64,000 nt of DNA from Nymphaea colorata (Eukaryota > Streptophyta > Magnoliopsida > Nymphaeales > Nymphaeaceae): positions 22,461,703 through 22,525,702 of the forward strand of contig NC_045146.1 in NCBI RefSeq assembly GCF_008831285.2, given 5' to 3'. Positions 26,068 to 38,283 of the stretch are shown here, one piece after another (the first letter of the stretch is position 1; every line of letters starts with the position of its first letter). Below the pieces are notes generated by a model. That model had not been told where the DNA came from and did not search any database. It saw nothing but the letters and a program-made list of their open reading frames with translations. A program made the position numbers and the translations under genes.

Positions 26068-29000
26068 ATGGGCAAGCCGGTGAGTGGCCGGAAAAGCTAT
26101 CCGGCGTCGCCCACGGATTACCAGTTGATGGAGGAGATCGGAGACGGAGCTAGCGCTACTGTCTACCGAGCGATCTGCATCCCTTTCAATGAAATTGTTG
26201 CTGTCAAATGCTTGGATCTCGATCGATGCAACAGTAATCTGGTATGCTAGAGAAGCAAAACGAGCTTATTTTGTTGCGTCAAATAGTTCTGCCAGTTCTT
26301 CGGTTGGTTGTCGCTTGTCTTATTCTCCTAAATCTTCATGTCATGGATTTGGTCAATGGTGTTCATGATTTTGATGTTGGTGCTCGTACTAAAAGCTTGC
26401 TTTCGTTGGTGGCCGGCTCTTAGATGTCGTTTGCTAATCTGAATTAGAGCCTGAAGTTGGAAGGCGCTGCCATGCTGGTTATGATTTTCGAATTCTTGGT
26501 GTGCCATAGTGATTTTGAGAATCGTGTTGACTGTTTTGTAGGAGGACATGCGACGAGAGGCTCAAACTATGAGTCTGATTGACCACCCAAATGTGATCAA
26601 GGCCTACTGCTCCTTTGTTGTTGATCGATGCCTTTGGGTAGTTATGCCATTTATGGCACAGGGATCATGCTTGCATATAATGAAGGTTGCATACCCAGAT
26701 GGATTTGAAGAGGCAGTGATCTGTTCTCTTCTCAAGGAGACGCTTAAAGCTTTGGACTATCTTCATAAACATGGGCATATTCATCGTGACGTGAAGGTGA
26801 AAGATCCTTACCAGCACAATTGTTCTGTAAATATTGAAGAGCTAGAAGAGATGCCCATTTGCCATATGTTGGTCTGCAGGCAGGAAATATCCTTCTAGAT
26901 AGCACTGGATTTGTGAAGCTTGGTGATTTTGGTGTTTCCGCTTGCATGTTTGACAAGGGTGATAGACAGCGTTCAAGAAACACTTTTGTGGGCACACCAT
27001 GCTGGTCAGGATATATTCTTATCCCTTCTCCTTTCTACTGTTTTTAATAACTTATCGCACTTTCCACTTGGATTGAGTATTAATTCTTTTTGGGTGGGTG
27101 GGGTGGTGTGTGTTAAAGGATGGCACCGGAGGTCTTGCAATCTGGTAGCGGTTATGATTTCAAGTAAGTTAACGTTCACTTACTCATTGAGGCTGAAACC
27201 ACTGCAGCTGTAGTTGGACTTCTTGTGGCCATCGGTTGTAGTTGGAGATTGATTGGATTTCCTTGAAATGTCTGTTTTAGATGTATTTAGTTTCTTTGTG
27301 TCACTAGGGTCCTATCTACTTAATTGCCGGTTCAGTGGAAATGTCCAAGCTGAGGGTATATCCCCGGTTATAAGGACGGTAGAGGTTTCGAAACAAGGAA
27401 TTGGAAATCTTCTAGAACTTGATTGCTTACAAAATCCTGAACAGTGTCAAGTCAGTAGGATATTACTGTTTTCTCTCAGCTTCCAAAGCCTTGTTCGACA
27501 ATCTTTCTTTAGCTCCACTGAGACATGGTTGGTCAGGAAAAAGAAGTATCATGGTCAAATTTTGAATTTGAAGAGTCAATGCTCAATTTACTGCGAGTCT
27601 TACCCGGGCAAAATTAACTAAGGCTGGTTTTATCAGGAATCAGGTAAGTTATTGTCAGTCCCTGCATTTTCATAAATGGTGGACTAATTGTCATGCTCCA
27701 ATTGGACTGAATTTTCATAAATGGTAGACTAATTATTGTGCTTCATCTTTCTCCAACAATTGATAAGTCACATGAGTTTTCCATTAACAACGCTGGTTTC
27801 AATTGCTGTTTGGGTGAGGCTATTTTTTCATTCGTTCTTCATGTGTTACATATTGCGAGATAGCATCAACTTCTTATTTTTTATATGCCTGTTGTTAGTA
27901 AAAGTCTAAAGCTGAACGATTGACTTGGTTGCATACAGAGCTGATATTTGGTCATTTGGAATAACTGCATTGGAGCTGGCACATGGTCATGCACCATTTT
28001 CGAAGTACCCCCCAATGAAGGTAACTGTTACTGTACAATTTCAGATGGATAAAAATTATTCTAAGGAACAACAAGATGATGAGATAGGTACTTAGTATTT
28101 AAATCCTTCTCTGATGTGTATCTGGACCATGATCTTTGCTAAGGTTCAAAGCCAATGTTTTCTGGAAGTTCAGAAATTTCTGCACAGGTTGTCATTAGAG
28201 AGGGAGGATGAGAAAGGGGATAAACTGCAACACTGGAATAAATAAAGTGAACCTTCGTTCCATGAACTGCACCATTTGACATCTTAATTGTTTGGTTCTT
28301 TTTCATTAAATGTCGACAGAATATCTTGGAGTGTCACTAAGTCCTCTCTTTCATTGATCTCTAGCCTTTGTACACCTTAAGTTTCATATCCATTGGATCA
28401 GGGATAAGTTACTCTGCTCTTCCCATGGACACAAGGCATTATGAACAAGTTGTTTTGTTTAGGAACTTTCCGTGAAGAGAAATCAGTAGATCTCTAATGA
28501 GGTCATCGCTGGCATCTCAGAGCAAAGTCTGAAACTGTTCTCAGCCTTAAAACGTGCAATGTATACCAACTTCAGTAAGATGGGGTATCTAAGAGGCTTA
28601 GATTTAGGGTTCTTTCACATTGCTCGTTAGTATTAATAATAGTCAATCTACAACCATTGCAGTCTAATAGGGCAGAGGTGAATTACTGTATACTTTGTAA
28701 CGGCCGATATATTAATTATGGTGCTTTGAATTTTAATATGTTATTGTGCATGTACTTCCTTAAAAAGCCTGGAGTATTAAATGTCTTACATGGAGGAGTG
28801 TTGCTGCTATCAATAGGTTCTCCTCATGACCCTGCAAAATGCTCCACCTGGCCTCGACTATGAGAGAGACAAAAGGTTTTCAAAGGTACTTGTGGTATTT
28901 CATGGTAATGAACGATGATACAAATGTTTATATTGTTCATATGATGTTATCTTCAAAAGTTATAGTCATGCTTTGTACTACAAAGCAATATTTCAAGAAA

Positions 29001-32000
29001 GAAGCACATGTGTCTCACTGGGACGCGTGTCTGATTGTGTATCTGAATATTATATTAGTTCTTTCTGAGTATTATCACAGTGTTCTAATTGGAAAAGTTC
29101 CAGTTGTGATCAGTCTTTTAAAGAAATGGTGGCCATGTGCTTGGTGAAAGATCAAAGTAAGAGGCCAACAGCAGAGAAATTGCTCAAGCATTCATTTTTC
29201 AAAAATGCAAAGCCACCAGAATCAACTCTGAAAAAACTTTTGGTAGACCTACCACCACTTTGGGATCGCGTAAAAGCTCTTCAGGTTCTCAATCTTTGCT
29301 TTGCATATAAGCGGACATGCAATAAAAAAATGTCTTCTGCTTTGACATCAGTGCATCACCATATCCATTTGTGTGCTTTGTTTTTGATTGATCAATTTTC
29401 GGATGTCTGTTTCTGGTGCAGCTTAAAGATGCAGCAGAGTTAGTCATGAAGAAAATGCCATCGGCAGAGCAAGAAGCGATCTCACAGGTAATCAGCTTTT
29501 TGTGTGTTTTAACTTTTTATTTTTAAAGTTTCCAATAAAATATTACGTACTTCACAGATTCTTGTTTTTCATCAAAATCAGGGAAGACCCTTTTCTAATT
29601 CCACTGATCTCAGCATGTTGCATTTTGAATGAAATATGACAGCCATGATATGGTTGATGCTTCAAAAATTATGTTCTCATTGATGAGTTTGATTATTGTC
29701 TAGATGATTGATAGATTTCCATTTATCATTTTAGTATAAAATTGTTCATTCTGATATGCAGTATATTGCGTTAAGTATGTGTTCCCTCAATATAGAAAAT
29801 GGCAAGCACGTCATGTGCAATTCTAGTGTTACCAATAGACTTTTTATGCATGCATGCATAACCGTGTGCATTGTTGTCATTTGTCACCAGGAGCAAATGG
29901 CAACAGGACAGGTTACAGTTCGTTGTTCATAAGGATTAATTTTTTATCCACATTCCTAGTAATGGATTAAAAGTTAAAAGGAAATTTGTAGCTGCATGTT
30001 CATCTCCATGACCTTTTATAATTTTTACTGGCTGGAAAATATCCTAAGAATGATATGGGCTTGAAACATTTAGCAAGGTTCTATCATGGATTGTTTCTAT
30101 ACATAATGCATTATATGTGATATCATTTGATAAAAATGTCTTCATTCTGATAATTTTGGTGTTGCAGAGTGAGTATAAACGGGGTGTTAGTGCCTGGAAT
30201 TTTGACATTGAGGACTTGAAAGCTCAGGCATCAGTGGTTAGATGACATAATTTCTCTGAGTTCCTGGTTGATGCTAAAATTTCCATACTTCAGAAATTCA
30301 AACATATTTCTTACCCAAAATTTTACAAGTAATAAGATCTGGTACCCACAGTATAATTATGCTGATGGCTTCAATATTTTATGTAGATTCGAGATGATGA
30401 TGAACTTCCAGGTCTAAGGGAGGAGGATATGGAACCCAGACCAGCACAAAAGGAGAAGGTTGCAAATATATTCGTCTGCCTTTAAAGCACTTTCATGATT
30501 ACTAGTCAAACCCTTTTTAGCTTCTCTAATCACGTTAGCGCTTTTGATCTAGCAAATAAAAAGTTACATGTGTGGTGTCTTTCAGGCTTCACCTAGTTCT
30601 TTGTCAGGGAAGCCAGCCTTTAGACATGAAATTGTTTGCAGGTATGATAACTGCACATTCTGCAATGTCCATAACTAATTCCTTTTGCTTTTGTGTGCTT
30701 GCCAGCTTTCTCCAGGTGTGCATGTGAATTTAGCTATATGCACGGAAGTGGGGGTGTGTATGTGTGTAAGTGTGCAAGTGTTTTGATGTAGGGAGAGAGA
30801 GAGAGAGAGTCTTTTTTTTGGCTACTGGATCCTGACCCACTGATATCGTGATCTGTCAAATTGAGCTTAAAATGACACAGAATCATGGATTGTGTCATGC
30901 CGTTTAATGTGCCTAATTCAGTACCATGTCTGACAAGAAGGTTCTTAAGGGAGTCAAGCCTTTCTGACTTGAAAAATAGCATCTGTTGTAGATGGCACGT
31001 CCTTTACAACACCTGTCTTGTAAGCAATGGTGACTTGCACAAAATGATTTGTCTCAGAATATTGAGCTTCTAGGCCTGATGCCCTTCAGAATTACTGATT
31101 TTTCATTCTTGAAGTTGCAACCTGTTAACAAGAAACATGATCCAATGTTAATGTACATGATTCATGCTTTGAACCACCAAACCTAATCCTCAAATTGATT
31201 TCCCAGAATGACAAGATTAAACGGATTTATTAGATTGTGCATGGATAACCGGGCAAAAAAAAGCCATATGGGTTGTAACAAATGCATCCCTGGTACAGTT
31301 TTTCTGATCAGCGCATGGTTCGTGGCTTTCTGATAAATATGCATCATAATGCTAGATGCAATCCATCTATGCCCAAATGCATATGGATAACTAGGTTTAT
31401 TCATGCACAAGTGCACAGATAACGGATGTTGCTCCTGAACAGCTTGTGAATTTTGGCATAACTTTGTTCAATATTCATGAAGATCCTTCTTGAAACTGCT
31501 AGGGGCTTTGCTCAGAGTCAATTTGATTTCAAAATTGAAGAGCATCCTTGATAAGGTGAAGGCTAAAAATTTCTGTCATCCCTACTGCAATTTCGTAGTC
31601 ATTTTATTTTTTATCATTAATTTATATACTTGATTTATCAATCAGCACATGATTCAGGCTACAGATGCATGTAAACAGATGCGTATACATTCCAGCACAC
31701 ATATGTTAAAGAGGGAGTGCGGTTATCATAAACAAATATAACATTATGAGTTGACCTTGCTGTTCCCTTCATCTTTCTTTAGCTTTACTCCTAAAACAGT
31801 TGTGGTTGTACTAGTGTGGAATTCATTTTCATCGATCATAGCAATAATTCCTTTCCCCAGAGAGGATGCTTTCATTGACCATCTAGTCTTCACGTCCAAT
31901 GTTATCACTTTTGACTTGTAATGCTTGTCAGGATTTAAAATAATTTTAATGTTGACATTGGGCTTTAATCTCTAGTTGAATGGACTGTGAGATATTGATT

Positions 32001-35000
32001 TGATTTCCATTGAGCAAAGCAATTAATTTTTCATGTTTTTGCAGTGGAAGTATAGGTGATGCTTCTTCTTCAGAAGGTAGACACTTGAACACCGGAGAAA
32101 AAATCACTTTGTCTAAATCGGCTGAATTGGATTGTGGGGGTCCCAGTGAAATACAGTGTTTAGCGTCAAAAGATGAAATAGGAAAGAATGTTGGAGTTGG
32201 AGATGTGAAAATTGGTGAAAGCCATGCCCTCAATGACTGTGACAGTGGACAACCTATGCCCACTTCAGAGAGAGGATTAAGGTCCGAGAAACGTCAGTTT
32301 CTGTGATATTTTCTGATTAATACAATTTAAGTACTTTTTGTATAATTATGACAGTGGAAAACTTATGTTCATTGTAGAGAGAGGATTAAGATATAAAAGA
32401 TATAGCTACTTGGTTACACTTGCTATGATATTTTCAGATTAATACAATTAAAGTACTGGTAGTTTATTGAATTTGAAATTTTGTGAAAATGGGCGTACAT
32501 TCTTAACATAAATGTGCATGTTTTCATAAGCTCTCAAAAATATGGACCATCACTGTGTCTACTGTCACATGATATGGATGAGACCTAGCTTCTAGAAAAG
32601 ATAAAGAACTTGGTCATGTGAACCTCCATAATGCATGCTTCTCATCTATTAAAGGGTTGGTATGTTTTATATCCCAAATCCCCTGTTCATGGTGACTGGA
32701 GGAAACCCGTCAGGTGCTTGCCCTTGGATTAGAAGCCTTTGGTAGAAGAAAATAAGAGTATGTATCTACAGAAGAATGAAACACACGCTACCTCAGTGAT
32801 GCTGATAATGAACATTTTTTTGTTGAATGTATCTTAGATTTGTATTTATACAGTTGCATGTTTCATGCTCGTCATACTTCCTATGTGGTTTGCCAATGGT
32901 AGCAAGAACAAAGTCTGCTAAATGTCATAGTTAAAGTATGACATGGAAAAACATGCACCTCTGCTATATGATTCTGTAATATGGCCAAAAAAATGTGTAA
33001 GACATAGATCCGGAAACGGTTACTAGGCCAAAATGCTGTGGTAGATGTCATGCTTCATGTCTATGTGTTTGGTTATTTCACTTTTGCATGTCCTTCTGCT
33101 AGCAGAGAAGCCAATGATCGGTCGACACCAGAGAAACCATTGAAGCACGATGCTCATAAAGACTCCAGTCTTAATGGTCCAATGATGCTGCCAAGGCGGG
33201 CTTCTATGAACAGCTTATCGGCTCCCATTAGATCATCAGGAGGTCAAATGATTCTACTGATTTTGGATTCTTAACATGCCAATTTTGTGTACATTGTTTT
33301 ATCATCAAAACTTGCTGGTTTTATCTGGTCTTTTTTATACACAGGATACAGGGATAGTGTAGAAGATAAATCAAAGGCAAATGTGGTGAAAGTGAAAGGT
33401 CGATTTTCAGTGATGTCTGAAAACGTGGATGTTGTGAAGGTATTCCTATTCCTCCCATCTTTTGAGACATGTGCCTACCAGCTATGAATGTAGACTTGTC
33501 TCTTGTAGGATGTCTAGTAATGTTCAGTGTCATGAAAGTCGTCTTTTGTTAGCAGCCTATTTTACCAGCTACCAAGACAACAACCTTTCTTCTGTTCTAG
33601 ATAGTTACTCATTTCACAGTTTTTCTACCCTCAGAAGCCTCATCTGAAAAGATCTGCTAGTGTTGATGATTGGCAAGTTGATGCCAGATCGGTGGTGTGT
33701 AGTATCTTTGGAGTTGAGATTTTATTCTTTTCTTTTTAAATACTTAAAAGTAATTATTTAGTTAGTAGTATTTTGGGTGTATTTGACGTTTTTGCATGTT
33801 TCCAGTCCTTCACACAGGAGGCACATATTTAATTTTTTTCACTTGGATATGTTGACGTGTTTTAGTCGATTCCCATGTTTTATGAAATTTTTGTCATTTC
33901 TTGTACTGTAGAAGAACGTAATAGATATTACTGGTTCATACTTTTGAATGTTGAGATCTAGTTTAGTTAGTTGTTTTTTAGTATTACCTAATAAGTATTT
34001 TGTTGCTACTGCAACCACAGGCTGCCACTTCCAAAGAAACTGGTAATGTCCCAGTTGCAGCATCGGTTCTAATTCCACAGCTACAGAATCTTTTCCAGCA
34101 AACTGCAGTTCAACAGGCAAAACTTATGTTTCTTGATGTCCTTGCTATTTCTTTGTCACATGCATCCGAACAAATTCTATTCTGAGCATTTTCTCGGCAA
34201 AGGAAAATATGTTGACATTTTAAATGCTGGGAACTCTAAAAAGGTTTTCAAACAAATGAAAATACAGAGGTATAGATAACCAGAAATGTAACATAACAAA
34301 ACATCTTAGTGTTACACATCTTGAAGATGGTCACATTCAGAATTTTCGCTTTTTTAGCATCTCATGGCATTTGAAGTTCTGGAAATAAGCTGCTGAAGGT
34401 TCAAAATATTGGTGATATGACTCCGTACCAAAAAGACATTGTCATGTAGTTACAGTTTCCTTCTGCTGCTGCGTGAGTTATTTGTGTTTATTGTTTGGTT
34501 GATCAGGATCTTATCATGAATCTGATTAACAGCCTGCAGCAAACTGCATTTGCAGATGGTAAGTACCATTAACCTTGCATATGTCTCTTATTTTGCAGCA
34601 CTTGAGTAACACACTTGTTTCTTTACCAGGGAAATGTTCCTCTCAGGTTCCAACCTTTGGCATTGATACTTCTGTACGTAATCATCTTATATTCCTATAG
34701 ATAGACTTATATTCCTTATCGTTGCAGATAAGGCCATGTGCTTTGTCCATATTATGAATAAGTTGCATCTATAGCAATCAGATTATACTTCTATAGGCTT
34801 ATGCCTATCATTGTAAACAAGTTGCATCTGTAGGTATTGTTTTATATTTGATAGACGATTGTTGAGACCATAGCATGTTAGATGATAAGTATGACCATCA
34901 CTATTTCATGTTTTACATCAACTACGTATTCAAGTTCTTTTGGATTAATCTTGTTATAACTGAATTTTCATTAACAACATATTTTGAAGCTCCAAGGGGC

Positions 35001-35681
35001 TTGACATAGTGGAGCAAGTTTGACTGTTTGATGGGCAGTCACAAGTTCAAACTCCACGGGTGTCAGGTCCTGTACACAAACTGAAGCATGCATAGGCCCT
35101 GAGGATGGGGATACCGTGAGCTTGATGTCATAAGGTGAGAGACAAGTCTCTCGAACCCAGTATAGTTTTCTCCTGTAACAAATGGGAAAAGACATACTTT
35201 GCTACGAGTAATCAACTAATTCCTATTGTGGGCTCTCGTGAAGGAGCACTTGGACAGTAACATTGCTACATAGCTGTTATTTCCTAGAGACTCCTCTGTG
35301 TGTGTGTGTGTGTGTGTGTACTCCACACAAGGGGAAATCTAGTTTTAGGCTTTTAGGCCATCTACTGGTAATCCAGCCATTTTGGCTTGTCTCTTTTTTA
35401 AAAAGTGGACCAAACAAATATGGTCAGAATGTCCTAAAACGTTTGTTAAAAAAAATCATAATAACCCGATGTGTAGATCAGACCTAAAAAGCTTATGATT
35501 ATTGACTTTTGAACCCTTACAAAGATCTGACATCCACATCAGATTTCATTGGTTTATTTCTTTTTTAATCCTATACCATTTGGATAGTCCAAATATATTC
35601 ATACAGTCAAATTTGTGAAAGACTGCTGTGATCATCCAAAGGGCTGGATAGCTGTGAAATGGCAAAATTGGTATATACCCA

Positions 35682-35719
<38 letters not shown>

Positions 35720-36724
35720 GACAGAGAGAGAGAGAGGAAGTGAATTTCTCTGGATCCAAACGGCCGGAGGATATATATATATATACATACATACATATAA
35801 ACACACACACACACACACACACGAGCACATGATGAGTTAATCAATCCCTTCCCCTCCCATCAATCTTAAAAAGGCCATGAAGAAACTAAATGTTGAAATG
35901 TACATCTTTCATGTATGAATGTCACGTGCATGTTCATGTAGTTATTTTGGCATTTCCCATGTTACAGGCACCATCTTCGTGGTTAATTGTGCTTTCTTCA
36001 TGTCACAATAAATGACACAGACAAATTTCTCTATGAGTTTCATGAGGCAATATATACCTTTTGTCAGAATGAAGCAGCACCATCTGAAAGGGAGCGACAG
36101 TTGCTAACCAAGATATCCGATCTTCAAAACAGGTTCACCATCATTGCCTCATGCACCATATTTGAGTCTTTATTCCATGAGGAATAAAAAGGTGCGAGAT
36201 GTGTGTTTTGCTGAAGTCGGTGCCACTACATCATGACATGCATCATCGTTCTTCATGCAGGGTATTGAGTTTAACTGATGATCTCACAACGGAAAGGGCG
36301 AAGTACATTCATGTAAGCTTAAGACTTTTGTATACTAACTTGTCTCAAGTAGTGTGTCAGAGGTTCCACTTTGTTCATTCTAAACCTTAAAAAGGATCCT
36401 TCTGATTCCTGTACTTGGCTTTTGGAAGCTGAAAGGATGTATTATTCTCTGATTTTTTCTAAGGGATGCGTACAATTATTTCCTCAAATTTACTTCCACT
36501 AGGTGTTTCAAGAGGAAGCTTTGATCTGGTATCAACTTGAAATAATTGGTTCGAAAACTTTATATAATAGGACGTGTCAATATTTTATATGTTGAATCTA
36601 GCCTGAAGAAAACAGTTTATACTACTTAAACTAACATTCTTGTAACCAGTTACAGCAGCAGCTGAATGATTTATCTACCCAAGAAAAGTTTGGGAACTCA
36701 AACGGGGACAAGACAAGTACATAA
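26068..36724 (+). CDS. STE20-family Ser/Thr protein kinase (BLUS1-like/SPS1-related)
   Basis: I reconstruct 21 exons closing into 697 aa: 26068-26241, 26542-26796, 26880-27004, 27119-27163, 27939-28020, 28817-28885, 29114-29284, 29422-29487, 30168-30236, 30387-30458, 30586-30641, 32045-32281, 33106-33242, 33345-33439, 33635-33691, 34021-34116, 34507-34558, 34630-34673, 36068-36132, 36261-36312, 36650-36724. The kinase domain spans about residues 18-275: glycine loop [12 protein letters not shown], Lys47 in VAVK, HRD at 139-141, DFG at 159-161, then the GTPCWMAPE activation segment. The blocks [35 protein letters not shown] and [16 protein letters not shown] match the plant BLUS1/At5g14720 group. 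The C-terminal half is Ser-rich and ends in a heptad-like region ([18 protein letters not shown]), probably coiled coil. BLUS1 itself acts in blue-light stomatal signalling; whether this member does is unknown. One junction appears to be GC-AG. The end of exon 15 could also be 33694. Confidence 0.93.
34117..34506 (+). other. Probable GC-AG intron of the kinase gene
   Basis: Exon 16 ends GTTCAACAG and is followed by GCAAAA rather than GT. The acceptor GATCAG|GATCTT starts exon 17. Using GC keeps the reading frame and the family-like ...QQxxVQQ|D pattern. A GT six bases earlier at the exon end would also keep frame but has a poor donor context and drops the last three residues. Confidence 0.6.
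34985..35215 (+). mobile_element. tRNA-derived SINE in a kinase intron
   Basis: This block lies in intron 18 of the kinase gene. It has an A-box-like TTGACATAGTGG at about 35001-35012 and a B-box-like AGTTCAAACTCC at about 35044-35055, with tRNA-like spacing. The body (CTGAAGCATGCATAGGCCC, GAGGATGGGG, ending TAACAAATGGG) resembles the element at 56765-56945, so both probably belong to one SINE family. No clear target-site duplication was found. Confidence 0.55.
35682..35822. repeat. Mirrored (GT)n(TA)n ... (TA)n(AC)n microsatellites
   Basis: GT repeats (about 35682-35708), TA and AG repeats are followed after a short spacer by TA (about 35771-35785) and AC repeats (about 35802-35821), all within kinase intron 18. 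The outer GT and AC tracts are complementary, so the segment could fold back on itself. Confidence 0.85.
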
Positions 36725-38283
36725 GGACAAATTAGACCTGAAAAATGGCATATTTCTCAGGTAACAGGTTTTCTTTCGTTGATCTGTTTCTTTTATGCCC
36801 GGTAAACTCATCAACCGAATTTCCCATAATCTGGTACCTGATAGGGACAAGATGTAAAGGATGGTTCTTCATTTGATGTATGTGTTTTCCCTGGTAAGCT
36901 ATTTCTGGAGTTGCAGTAACTGAGAATTTCACATAAACAATCTTCTATAAGCCAAGTTAACCTGCCGGCGGCATTTCTTCTAGAAGATGATTGCTTGAGC
37001 CAGATTGTTCTCAGTTGCAGAATCTCCAAAGTTGGAGACGTGATCAGCATGATCTAAAAACAAATGTTGAATGGCAGTCAAATGCAATAATAGTGAGCGT
37101 GCAGTGAAGTTTCAAGCAGTTCTACGCAATTGAAAAAATTAGACCAGATTGGGAGTCACTGTGATTATTTGTGTTTGGAAACGGCACTTTTTCTATTTAT
37201 ATATTTGCTTCTGTTGTAATGGGTGGGCTCAATACAAATTCATGTTATTAAACCTGATATAGAATACTACCTTCAATAACTTGATATTTCATCTTTGTAC
37301 TTACCTTGTGTTTGACAATATCTCCTGATCGTGATGCCATGCTCGCAATGGCAGACAACGAGGACAACACAAGCAGCATCGTAAACCGAGATGAAAAAAT
37401 GTGTTCAAGCCTCGTAAATATAGTATTTTTGACAATGAACACCGGGAGATTCGGTCAAGTCACAGTTATTCTTCCACGTTTGAAAACCACATGCAGGGGT
37501 TCGACACGGTTCAGAAGTACTAGCGATTCATTCCAACTTTTTTTATTTATGCTATAAAACTGTAAATATTCAGGCACCCTGGAAACCAGAAAAGATCAAG
37601 AAAAAATTTATCCTTACCTATCTTTTTAACATAGCAAATATCATTACTTGCAATTTTCTTTTGCACTTCAGAAAACTACACATCACCACTTCCAATTACA
37701 TCCTGTGAAACTATCGTATGGGACGTTGCAAACGATTCCCATTCTTTAGATCTTTTGGTTGAACAGCACGAACAAACATTCGGCTCACGAAAATGAAGAG
37801 AATGAAGGTTGGACTCGGGTCCTGCCCTGAGGCGCCTTTTCATGTCTCTATAACTGGCCTGAGGCTTTGCTTCCATGTTTCTGTAACATGACAGTGTCAA
37901 ACAGTGTGAATACATTGCTCATATGCCATTGAAGAGTCATATAAGCCACTTCAAGTAACCATGCTTGTGCAAAAGCATGAGACTATTGACGTAAGGGCTG
38001 ATACAACGTTGCAGTCTAACCAGAACACCATGAGAAACAATCTAAGAATGACAACCAGAAACCTCTGGTTTATATCGCTGCATCGCGAGTAAATTACGAA
38101 TACGATATTTGCCAAATTGCTGGACCACGAACAATATGTTCTATATACCTGAACCAACAACCTTTCTGGTATACAATATTTTCGTCTTCTGGTCCAAGAA
38201 ATGAAAAGCAGCTAAAAAGTTAAAAATAGTCGGCACCTCTTTTGGATGAGTCAGGCAAAACTAAGTGACCACAACATGATTCT
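36725..38283. other. Convergent intergenic region and 3' UTRs
   Basis: This lies between the stop codons of the kinase (+) and the unknown membrane protein (-). It probably contains both 3' UTRs. A possible alternative terminal exon of the minus-strand gene lies at 37848-37880. No other gene is seen. Confidence 0.6.

Noticed and set aside
27253-27621. 122-codon open frame inside kinase intron 4
   Set aside because: No recognisable domain, and exons 4 and 5 join directly in phase without it.
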